Origin: Protostelium mycophagum
Taxonomy: Eukaryota > Evosea > Variosea > Protosteliida > Protosteliaceae
Reading direction: 5' to 3'
Length of the DNA: 28,972 nt
Assembly: GCA_002081555.1 (NCBI GenBank)
Contig: KV921109.1
Coordinates: 1-28,972, forward strand
Below, in pieces: positions 1 through 9,650 of the stretch (the first letter of the stretch is position 1; each line of letters starts with the position of its first letter). The notes below the pieces were generated by a model. It was not told the origin of the DNA. It saw only the letters and a program-made list of their open reading frames with translations, and did not search any database. A program made the position numbers and the translations under genes.

Positions 1-2
1 CA

Positions 3-346
3 GAAGGAGAGATGATGCTGAGTGGTGGAATAATAACAGGCAGCCTCAGCACTGCATCACAAAAGGAATCAGTTATTTTGCAGAGAGCAGGCACCATGAT
101 ACTAATCTCAACAAATATCACTCAAAATGACGCTAACAACAGCATCATCACGGTGAGTTACAAACTACAAGTTGAACTAATAGCTAATGTTTACAGGTGC
201 CACTTGTTTCAACCACGTCACTTTATAATATCACATTCGATACCAATCAATGTTTAAATGTCGGCGCGATACCATTCCCTGGCAGCTGCTCTGGATCTTT
301 GACCAATCTCGACACAACAAATTCAGGAGTGATTGGAACATTTTAA
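3..346 (+). CDS. 3' end of an unknown, probably extracellular protein (partial)
   Basis: Two exons are visible: 3-152 and 197-346, joined across a 44-nt GT-AG intron (153-196). The frame stays open to a TAA at 344-346. The roughly 99 residues are rich in Ser, Thr, Asn and Gly, with several N-x-S/T sequons (NIT twice, NNS) and only two Cys, as in secreted or surface beta-strand proteins. No family was recognised. The 5' part lies outside the window, so domain content and start are unknown. It converges on the minus-strand SH2 locus. The coding call rests on the shared frame across the intron and on residue composition. Confidence 0.5.
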
Positions 347-479
347 TTAACCAGATAAAATAATCAACACGCTGTGACACTTTTAATACATAAAGACTCT
401 AGCACCGCAGGAATGTTGGGTCCTTCAGGTTTTGTGGTTCATTTTAAAAGACCTCTGTTAAACTAGGGATGATCTCTTT

Positions 480-890
480 TCAAAAGTCCCAAACCTTCAA
501 GGTGACAGGAGCTGGTGTCTGAACGAGAAATTGTTGTATTGTATCAGGTGACCTTAAGACGTTTTCTTGAGTCTCTGCTGGAAGAGCCTGCGATGCCATA
601 AATGACGAGTGGATGTGGATTACAACGAACCTCCGTCACCACCTCGATAGGCGCTCTTGGTGGAGCGCAGCTACCTCTCCGAGTCCTGTACAAAACGTCC
701 GTGAATATTCACAATTTCCCAGAAATTTGTACCTCACTACCGGAACAAGATGAACCGCCCCCTGTGAAAACGGTCCGATATCTATATAAGGTTTCGTGCT
801 GTTCTGAGGTGAAGTTAATCTCGATAGAGAGCCGCTTGCTGGTCGGTTCGGCTTATTATTTATCACGCTTGGGTTTACCCAGGTTGGCAT
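480..890 (-). CDS. Possible downstream exons of the SH2 locus or a separate small gene, weakly PTB-like
   Basis: Two open segments, 890-675 and 587-480, join in frame across an 87-nt GT-AG interval (674-588). The translation begins with a Ser/Pro/Asn-rich linker containing KPYIDIG. It continues with VPVVRYKFLGNCEY, which resembles the first strand of PTB/PID domains, and ends PAPVTLKVWDF before a TGA at 480-482. The first strand and the VTLKV strand look PTB-like, but the rest of such a domain is missing. I could not find a fully convincing splice from the SH2 exon (ending at 1057) into this frame; candidate acceptors near 905-920 are weak. Treat it as a coding candidate whose connection to the SH2 exons is unresolved. 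Confidence 0.3.
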
Positions 891-969
891 ACTACCCCTC
901 CTTGCTGTTTGCTTCTCAACACTCTCGGCTGTTCATGTCAGCTTGGCGATGAAAATCTCTAGAAAATGA

Positions 970-1440
970 TCACGTACAGAGACTTGGATGCTGGGGTGCA
1001 GGAACGGTTTTCTGGGTTTGTGAGATATATTTCAAAAAAAATAAATGGAGGCTTACATCTTCCAGAAGGAGATTGGACAGATCGATGACATCATCTCCCT
1101 GCAGCAGGATGCCTCGTAATCTCAAAAGATCTTCTAAGGTTGAGATTGGAGGCTGATCTTTAAGATCTGGAATTGTGTATCCTCCTGCCACTCTGTTGAT
1201 TAAAGAGTGATGGATCATCTTCCCACACTTCAAAGACAAAGCATAGCTATGAGGCACAGATGATTGTCGGATGAAAAACTTTCCATTATCCATCTGGGAG
1301 AGCATAGACTGTCGTGGTCAGTTTTGGTGTTGAAGATTACTCACTTCGGCTTCATCTCTTGTCATATGAGGACGAAACCAACCTGAATATGTTAATTCTA
1401 GATCATTGCAAAACCGTACTCTTTGTGAGGAGCTCTCCAT
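970..1440 (-). CDS. SH2-domain protein (short, SAP-like size if it ends here)
   Basis: Exon 1 is 1440-1345 and exon 2 starts at 1308, with a 36-nt intron between (1344-1309). After an N-terminal MESSSQ leader, the protein has a complete SH2 domain at about residues 20-95. It starts WFRPHMTRDEAE, then DNGKFFIRQSS, where the Arg of FIRQS is the invariant phosphotyrosine-binding Arg of the FLVRES strand. Next come the central strands YALSLKCG and IHHSLI, and a TLEDLLRL helix. SH2 domains bind phosphotyrosine peptides. A possible 45-nt intron (1056-1012) is in frame and stop-free, so both spliced and retained forms reach the TGA at 970, giving about 130-145 residues. It may instead splice on to exons at 914-480. 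The ATG at 1440 lies 128 bp from the divergent LRRC9 start. Confidence 0.7.
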
Positions 1441-1568
1441 AGTCCATCTTTGTCCGTTGTGTTCGCAAAGGTTGTCATTCCCGGCTGTGTGAGTTGACTT
1501 ATTCTCCGTCTACAACTCGTCCTTCCATTTTTGAATCTCCCGCGTCAAATCTCGGCTCATACAAGCTG
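1441..1568. promoter_or_regulatory. Bidirectional promoter between the SH2 gene and LRRC9
   Basis: Only 128 bp separate the divergent ATGs at 1440 (-) and 1569 (+), so transcription start sites and 5' UTRs of both genes must share this interval. It contains GTCTACAAC at 1508-1516, a one-base variant of the intron-enriched motif described elsewhere. No TATA box is evident. Confidence 0.5.
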
Positions 1569-4500
1569 ATGAGCGAAGACGAGGCATACAGTGCCAGCTT
1601 CATCAAAGAACATAGCGGAGGATACAAAATAGTGAGAAAGATCCTTTTTTCGTTCCGATCTGACTGCGCCAGTGCCAAGCCAATGGAATCAAAGAGGAGG
1701 ACTATTTGCATCATCCTGAAGAGATCCTTAGGATTGAGATGATTCACTGGGATTTCCCGCGAATAGAAGGCGTCAGTCGCCTGGTGGGTAAGTTTGGAGT
1801 ATGTCACGAATCACGATGACCATCTGCAGCTCTCAAAGAGATTTGCATCGTCGCGCAACAATTGAGCGTCATCAAAGGGCTAGAAGAATGCCGATGTTTG
1901 GAGACTTTGTGGATATGTGAGACAAATGTAGAGCACATCTCCGGCCTGGAAGCCTGTGTAGAATTGAGACATCTCTATCTGTAAGTTGATCGTCCCTGAT
2001 CGTCTGAAACCAATAGATATTCCAACAAAATCTCAAAAATTGAGAACATCTCACATCTTGTCAATTTGAAGAGTCTTTGGTTGAGCAGCAACAGTGAGTA
2101 GATTTCCTATGTGTTTTTAATTGGTACAGAAATCAGCGTAATTGAAGGACTTGAAACCTTGGTGAATTTAGAAACATTATGGCTTCCAAACAACAAGATA
2201 GAAAGAATCGGCACTTCCCTTGACAATAACACCAAGCTGATAGAATTGAATTTGGCGGCAAATCGTATTGGTTATTTCAAAGAACTGAGCAATTTGACGA
2301 GAATCCATGGGCTGAAGAGGCTGGTTCTCAAGGACTTGATGTTTGGACACAACCCTATCTGTAAATTAGGAAATTATCTGACATATGTCTTGTACCATTT
2401 GAATAAGCTGGAAGTATGTTTTTTGGTAATCCGTGAGAATTTACAGTTGTAGATGGTGGATCATTTAGAAATTACCGAAGAGGGGAGGCAAAATGCGCAA
2501 TCGACATATATGAAGAAACAGATGTGAAGCTTCAGGAAATTTTCAAATCAACTGAAACGAATAGGTGGTACAACATGAGGATCAAATCACTGAACCGCAA
2601 TACTTCTAAAATTATTGATCAAGGAAGACAACTATACTTTCAAGCCGTGGAAAAATTATATGAGAGCTTGGAGAAATCCTTCAGAGCCCAAAGAGCTGCT
2701 GAACAATCCGTACACCTTAGTCTTTCAGGGAAATCAGCTCCAGACACAGTGAGAAAAGATCTTTCTGAATGTTTTGATGAAAATAATAGAATGTCAATTT
2801 TATGGTGGCCAAAATCAAAGGGAAAATTTCCGAAAAATTATCCACGAAAGCAGAGTTGGAGCAAATTTTTTCGCATTTTCAAAAAGAGGTGATACAATGC
2901 ACTGAAGGAGACATCAAGTAAGTTTCTTCGAGATTTCACCCAATTTTCTAAGTAAAACAGTCGAGTCACCACAGAGATGAACTCTGGTGGAAACATCCGA
3001 TTAGAATTGGGAGATAACCAAGACGTGTGGTTCTCTTCTTGTATCGAATTGGTTCATTCTAGATTCTTCGCAAACGACTTCAAAAATGTCAATATCAGAG
3101 GTGAGACCATCAAGACAAACTATGGCATTTTTGTGCAAGACAATATAAAATGTACAATATATTCTTTGGAGATATATCATCCATGGACAATTCAGTATCT
3201 TTTATTGAGGACTCCAGGCGTCAAAGTCCATCGAGTTGTCCGTGTCCACAACCGCCATCTTCGATCGCGTTTCGAAAAATCGCTCAAGGGAGTCGATCCT
3301 GAAGTGTACCGACGAAATATAGAATACTTGTTCTATATCGAAGAGCCACATCAAGCTGGGGAGTCTGCACGTGTAGTCGAAAGAGGTTTCCTCTCTCCCG
3401 CAGAATATGAAGTAACAAACTCTCTCGAAAATTCCGTTAAATTTCACAGTCGCAGAACTGCAAAAGTCCAATTAAGATGTCCAATAGTATCAGTGCGATG
3501 GATCATGCCAGGATCAAAAAATTGGGCTCGTCAGAAACAAACGAAGCTCAACGCAAGAATCTGTTGAGAGGCAAGCTATTGGTCATCAAATTATACACTG
3601 GGCGGAGTGCCAATCTGGATGAGACTCCGGCTGCGGCGAGTGTCCCGGTATCCTACCGTGATTACGGCGGTTTTGACTGCGTTTACCGAGCAAAGAGCGA
3701 TGATCACAGGCAAAAACTGTACTATGTTTTTGATCACAGCCTCGCCCTACCAGAATATATCGTCGACTTCGAATACACCCCAAACGAGAACGTATGTAAC
3801 GTCATCATGCATTCAACTGACAGCATTCAGACGTCACAATTGGATTTGCAGAATATCAAAAGGAAGGGAAGCGAAGACGGTGATTTAGATGTGAGACAGA
3901 TGTCCAAAATAATGGAAGAGTTTGAAAAGGACTCTCTCAAGACTGTTTCTGAAACGAGGCAAGAAGAAAGCGAGGTGGAAGAGCTCCGTCCGCCAAGTTT
4001 TGCACCACCTCAGAAAGCCATCAAAGAGTCTTATTTTCAGGTGATTGTAGAAGAGTTTGAGAAGGCTAAATTTTACAGTCACTTTCCTCCAGTTTCTCTG
4101 CAATTGAAACATTAGATCTGTGCGCGAGTGAAATCCAAAAGATCGAAAATCTCTCCATTTTGGTCAATTTAAAGAAGCTGGTCCTCTCCTTCAACAATAT
4201 CACAAAGATAGAAGGCTTGGGCGAACTTGCATCCTTAGAATACCTTGATTTAGGTAAATGTACCATTGTAGATAGACTCGATCTGATGATTGGGCAGGGT
4301 TCAATCACATCAGAAGGATAGAACCCTCTTCGTTGAGAGGACTATCATCTCTAATATGCTTGGATTTGACTTCAAATCAGATCAGTCAATTAGAAGATAT
4401 TTCTCATCTGCAAAAGTACATCGTCATTCCTACAATATCGGTATTTATAACCTCAGGTACACCCCGGAGCTCAAAGAATTGAGCCTTATGAACAATCCCG

Positions 4501-6780
4501 TGACCGAACTCCGAGGATATAACGGCCTAGCGGTCAGAAAATTGCAACATCTAGAAGTATTGGACCATTGTATAATACCAGATGTTGACAGAAGATCCCA
4601 CAGAGAGAACTTCGTCACTGTACAAGTAGTTTTAGAATCTTCCTTTACCAGAAAAAGAGCCGAAACGTTGGACTACGCCTCCGTCGCATCGAAAATTTCA
4701 AACCAAAGGGAGGGTCTGGACATTGAGAGTTGTTGGAGAAGCATTGTAGAGATAGATCTATCACATCAAGGCATCAGATCCATTCAGGTGGCACATATTG
4801 TTTTTAGAAGACATTAACTGTGTACAGAATATGGATCGACTGACAAATTTACAACGAGCCTACTTCTCCAACAACCAACTCACGAAACTAGGAGGCCTGG
4901 ACAGCTGCAAAGAACTACAGGATTTATACGTCAACCAGAATCAGTTGAGAAAGATAGAGGGAATCAACCATATGACCTCACTGGTGCGTTTGGATCTTGG
5001 GAAGAATTTCATTCCAAAAATAGAGAATCTTGATACACTGGTGAACCTCACACAACTGTCTCTAGAAGAAAACTCAATCGAAAACTTAGCAGGAATATCA
5101 AGTCTGGTCCATCTCGTCGAACTATGTGGGAGATCTCGATGAAATCTTGCAACGGAACTGATTGTAGATAGATTTAGGAAACAATTTGATATCTGAGATC
5201 AGAGAAGTACAACACTTGAAATCTCTCACAAAGTTGGTCATCTTAGACCTATCTGGCAACCCTCTCACCCGATTACAAACTTACCATGTTTATGTCCTCT
5301 ACAAAATGCCCAGGCTGAGGGTCAGTGATTCTTCGACCTCAGTTGAGACTGAAAACTTAAAAAATTCTCAGGTACTGGATGGCGCATCCATTGATAGTGA
5401 GGAAATATCAAGTGCAAGAGATCAATACAGCGGACGCCTCACTCTTGACTTTTTAGAGGACAAACTAGGTCATCGAAATTTCTCAAGTATGTCTTACCAT
5501 CTGTTTATTAAAGTTAACGGACCAAAGTGATCCGAGAGTTGGCCCTTTCTGGGGCAAAGATCAGAGAGATAGAAGTACTGCCGACGGACGACTTCTACCA
5601 CTTGCGCGAGCTCAACTTAGAAAATAATCAAATTGCAAAGGTAATTCCATGATTACAATTTGATCCCAAAAATAAAAATTGTAGATCAAGGGATTGTACA
5701 ACCTTCACTCTCTTGTAATCCTCAAATTGAGCAATAACCGAATAGAGAAGCTCGATGACGTCCCGAACGTAAGTTTGTTCGTGATGAAAGAGGTTTGATC
5801 AATGTCAAGTTTCCCTGCTTTCCCGCCCTGCAAATTCTACAAATTGGCGGGAATCATATCAGAGACATTCCCTCTCTACAACTCAAAATGTTTCCATCAT
5901 TAGTCAGCCTCAACCTCGAGAGTAACGATATCAGCAAGGTGAACTCATGGATTTTCAAGCGGCTTTTAACTATCTTCAGGTGGATGGCCTTCATGAATGC
6001 GGAAATTTGAGAGAGCTTGTGCTGGACAAGAACAGGATCAAGAATTTGGACACAGATTCGCTGTCTGGTCTGAATAATCTCAAATATCTCTCGATAGAGT
6101 ATCCTGAATTAATTCTATTTTGTCTTAACGCATCTTCTTCCTTAAACTGATCAGAAACAACGGGCTGCAAGCTCTCAACGGCTTTGAGCATTTCTCAGGG
6201 CTGGAAATTTTGAGACTCGGAAACAACCGAATCCAAGAGTTGTACGAGCTCGAGGTGAATTTTCATCGGCATTTCCTGACTGAAAATGCTCAGAAGCTGA
6301 GTATTACAAAACTTAAAGAGCTATACTTGCAGCCGAACAATGTGTGCCGCAAGCCCCAATATAGGAACATGGTCATATCTTTTAATCCATCACTGGAGAT
6401 ATTAGATGACAGGAGAATTGATGTATGTTGTCCTCTTTGAGCGCCTTTTATTGAATTTGAAAAGTCGAATTGTGATGAGCTTAATCTTTCAGTTTGAGGA
6501 GCGGGAGAAAGCAGAATACAATTTGAGCCACCCCGAAGTGAATGTAGATCCAAGAGCAAATCTCACAGGCTCGAAAGTAGCCATCAAGATGAGCCTCATG
6601 ACGTTTGATACGGCTTTGTCTCTGTCAACATTTGAGCAGTCTTCTTCACCACCGCCAGTGTCTAGTACGTTCGCCTGAAGTCACTCGACATCACCTTGAC
6701 TTTGTACAGTTTCTAAAATTAGACACGTGCCAAATAATAGGAGATCGCCAGGACCTCCCAGGTATCATGGAGCTGTATGA
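1569..6780 (+). CDS. LRRC9: Leucine-rich repeat-containing protein 9 (LRRC9)
   Basis: Twenty-five exons (24 introns, mostly 36-51 nt) give 4101 nt, or 1366 residues; human LRRC9 is about 1450. Collinear landmarks are an N-terminal ICQANGIKEEDYL segment, a first SDS22-type LRR block (about residues 50-230), MRIKSLNR, and a coiled region. A middle domain carries VHRVVRVHNRHLRSRFEK and YYVFDHSLALPEYIVDFEY. Further LRR blocks follow (from LETLDLCASEIQKIENL, then LTNLQRAYFSNNQLTKLGGL and onwards), ending in FEEREKAEYNL, the family's terminal cap. LRRC9 is widespread in ciliated eukaryotes but poorly characterised, so a cilium link is an inference. Odd points: the 117-nt intron 3101-3217 is in frame and open, and the last 45-nt intron (6665-6709) decides whether the tail ends at 6678 or 6780. 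AATAAA lies 46 nt after the stop. Confidence 0.92.
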
Positions 6781-6825
6781 CACCGTGACTGATACTTTAC
6801 AGTCCTCGTACCCGTCCAATTTACA

Positions 6826-6831
6826 AATAAA
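6826..6831 (+). terminator. Poly(A) signal of LRRC9
   Basis: AATAAA lies 46 nt after the LRRC9 stop and 93 nt before the DCTN2 ATG, so the LRRC9 3' end and the DCTN2 promoter share a 143-nt gap. Confidence 0.5.
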
Positions 6832-6923
6832 TCATTTTTGTTGATAAGTTTCCAATTTTATTTGTCCTGTAGAGAGTCTTAATTACGCAAAGCTTCTTGA
6901 CGATCTGGGCTTCATTTTTCGCA

Positions 6924-8777
6924 ATGGAACCCACAACACCTAGAGGAAGAGTTCTTGATATTGTGAGACCTATTTCATAATTTACCTCCTAATAACTGTG
7001 CAGGACCGCTCAGGACCCGATGTTTTTGAGACGGAAGATAAACCTCAGCAACAAGAGGAAGAAATCAATTATACAGAGCAGGTTAGTATATCATTTTCAA
7101 AAGAAAATCTCTAACATCTGCCAGATCCCTTCCCATTTACAGGGAGCTCTTGAATCTAATCGTGTGAGCCTGCAAGAGGCAAGGAACAAATTTGCTGCTA
7201 AATCGTTCGACACATCGCGGCAAGGTCAGTCTTTTTTGACAAATTCGAATCTCATTTTTTCAAGATTATAGCGAATCGATTGTCGCCGTGAGGAGAAATC
7301 GTCAACGTATCCAAAATGACAGAGCTGATTATGAGATTGGAGCATTAGACAGAAATGAAACCACTTTACAGAAATTCAATCGTCTCCAGTATGAGATCAC
7401 CACCTTCGCTGAAGAGATATCCTCCAGAAAAGCGGTGAGTCCTGAAATGTTTTTCAAAACGTGCGTATTCGATGATTTAATCTGCTGACGCCATGTAATA
7501 GAAAGAAGGCCAAACAGAAGAGAAATCCGCCAGTAGCAGCTTGTTATTTAAAGAGATTAAATTATTACAACAGCAGCTTGGTGACCTCCTGAAGGTAATA
7601 CATTATACAACCCACTCAGAGGAAACTCATGGAAATCTCAGGAGGAACAGACGGCCAGAATAATTGATCCAAAATTGGACGTGAAGCAGTCTGAAGCAGT
7701 GCAAAATGTAATGTCTGAGAAATTGCTGCAGCAAATCTCTTCACTCGTCTCGCACGCAAACACCTCTGCGAAAACAGAAAATATCCAGGTGATTTTCTTC
7801 GAAAATTCGGTGACGTATCTCCAACGAGTCACAGGAGGGGGCACCAGGATCACTTACGTACGAGTTGTTCTATACTCCTCAGCATAACAAGATGAAAGAA
7901 TTATCGAAGACTGCAGATTTAGAAAAACGAATCGCTCAGTTGGAACAATTAGTCGGCCAGAAAAATGTATTTATTTTTTATTTTGAATTTTTCGAATGGA
8001 TAGAAAATGAAATTTGACCATCTACAACGAGATAATAACATGTGTAGACATCCACTAATCCCCTCTCTGAGACAGTAAATCAACTCAAAGAAAAACTGAG
8101 TGTCATATCAACACCTGAAAATGTAGAGAGCCTGCAGAAGAGCCTCAAGATTATGGGACAAGAAATCGATTCTGTCATGGAGAAGAAGAAGGCCTTCTCC
8201 TCTGTCGCCCCTGCTGTTAACGAACAGAAGGTATATATCATATTCCATTCATTTGGTGATTCTTTTGGCGTTTTTGTTATTGAAATGAACACTCTGCCCG
8301 GGTGGAGCTGTTCCAAAATAGATAGACAAGTGATTATTTTGTTGCAGAAATACATTTGGGTAGAATTTAAATTTCTCATTGTAAAGTCGATGATCGATCT
8401 GAAAGTTGTAGATCAACGAATTATTTGACCTCACAAACAAATGGGATACCACCGCACAGCAGCTGCCCTCTATCGTCCAGCGGCTTCAATCCCTCCGCGC
8501 GCTGCACGAGCAGTCTGCCTCTTTTGTGAACACAGTGGCGCAGCTTGAATCTCAGCAAGAGGAGATTGCCTCTTTGCTAAAGTTTAACAATGAACTCAGC
8601 ACCAAGGTAAGAGTTTAAAATTTGTGAAATATAGAAGTGGGTATGGATTGATTTATGCAGCTGGACGCCAACTTCTCCGCCAACATGCAGACTATCAAAT
8701 CGAATGTGTCCTCCTTAGAAGCCAGATATGATGAGTTGAAGAAGAGACTCGAGGCCATGGGTCTGGAGACCTTTTGA
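6924..8777 (+). CDS. DCTN2: Dynactin subunit 2 (p50 dynamitin)
   Basis: Eleven exons give 1248 nt, or 415 residues, close to the 401-406 of human p50. The protein is nearly all coiled coil, as expected for dynamitin, the dynactin shoulder subunit that links dynein to cargo. Matching landmarks are an N-terminal PDVFETED, a SFDTSRQDYSES stretch before YEIGALDRNETTLQKFNRL, then LTYELFYTPQHNKMKELSK followed by ADLEKRIAQLEQL. The C-terminal half has NELFDLTNKWDTTAQQLPSIVQRL, LHEQSASFV and SLEARYDELKKRL. Two splice choices are noteworthy. Exon 8 (8004-8043) is only 40 nt and is followed by a 32-nt intron. Intron 8231-8411 (181 nt) ends in the motif GTTGTAG. AATAAA follows the TGA at once (8778-8783). 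Confidence 0.93.
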
Positions 8778-8783
8778 AATAAA
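8778..8783 (+). terminator. Poly(A) signal directly after the DCTN2 stop
   Basis: AATAAA begins at the base after TGA. The convergent HEPN-like gene ends 79 bp downstream, so 3' UTRs must be very short or overlap. Confidence 0.45.
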
Positions 8784-8856
8784 TGGGAGCACGGTGTTGA
8801 TGAGATCTCATGCCATGTCCATCTCATCATCGAATCCATTCAGGTATGATGTGGGA

Positions 8857-9420
8857 TTAGGTGTCTGAACAAGTGTCAAGATCAAGTTTTTGAAAGATGT
8901 TTCCCACTTGATTCGGGAGGACGGTGGTCGGAAGGGTGAGGATTTCTTCTGCCATCAAGAGAACGATCAACCTCTTCTCATGTTGTACTTTAGAGGCACA
9001 CAGAGTTTCTGAAAACACAACCAAAAGCCTCTGCATCGCATCGATCATTCTATAAGAGTCCTTTTAAAGTCAGAAATGAAGACGGAGTGTGTTTACCTCA
9101 AGGTTGAATCCTCCTTGATGTGCCCATTGATTTCTCGCTCCTCTCACTTCGTGCAAAAGAGAGCGATGCATGGGCATCAAGCCAGACTCACTCAAAATCT
9201 CCCAACGATTTATACAGATATTGATCAGTGCAGTCGTGTCCAAAAAATTGAGATCTCTTGCATTTGGAGGAGGAACGATGGGAGCCTTCTTGGGATTTGA
9301 TGCTGCGGCATAAGCCATCAAAACCCAATCTGAATCAAAACGCATAGAAAAGATCTGAGTAGGGTTAAGTTCGAGAGGATCATCGAGCATGATCATACTC
9401 TCGAAATATAGTTGCGGCAT
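8857..9420 (-). CDS. Small HEPN-domain protein (Swt1-type HEPN-like)
   Basis: Two exons, 9420-9097 and 9060-8857, are joined across a 36-nt intron and encode 175 residues. The core reads RSLLHEVRGARNQWAHQ then DSYRMIDAMQRLLVVFS. The R-N-Q-W-A-H sequence fits the HEPN Rx4H motif that forms the RNase site in many HEPN proteins, and ARNxWAH plus a following YRxxDxxxRLL helix is typical of the Swt1 C-terminal type. The N-terminal part has no recognised domain. The ATG at 9420 is preceded by an in-frame stop with no acceptor between them, which supports this start. It is head to head with TRAF across 230 bp. Nuclease activity is inferred from the motif only. Confidence 0.6.
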
Positions 9421-9650
9421 CCAACATTAAAATGTGATAAACATCTGTAAATTCTTGCTTCTAAGGGTTCTGAAGGGACACCAAGGCTCATGTTTGGATA
9501 TGATGAGATCTTGTTTCTGTGACAGATGACCTCTACAACGAAATCACCACATCACATCACAGCACATTCCCCATTTCGAGTTTACACACTCTGTAAAACT
9601 CGAGTACCACTCTTACAGCTCGGGCTTTTCCACTGTGCTGTAGAATCTCG
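9421..9650. promoter_or_regulatory. Bidirectional promoter between the HEPN-like gene and TRAF
   Basis: This is a 230-bp interval between divergent ATGs. It carries an inverted repeat at 9576-9603: arms TCGAGTTTACA and TGTAAAACTCGA around a 5-base loop, with one bulged base. It could be a binding site for a dimeric factor or an RNA hairpin in the TRAF leader. Confidence 0.45.
9576..9603. repeat. Inverted repeat in the HEPN/TRAF promoter
   Basis: Arms of 11 and 12 bases are complementary apart from one bulge, 48 bp before the TRAF ATG. Seen directly in the sequence; function unknown. Confidence 0.5.

Noticed and set aside
602-952. Plus-strand 116-codon ORF
   Set aside because: It has no recognisable domain and overlaps the minus-strand segment with the VVRYKFLGNCEY stretch, which reads more like protein.
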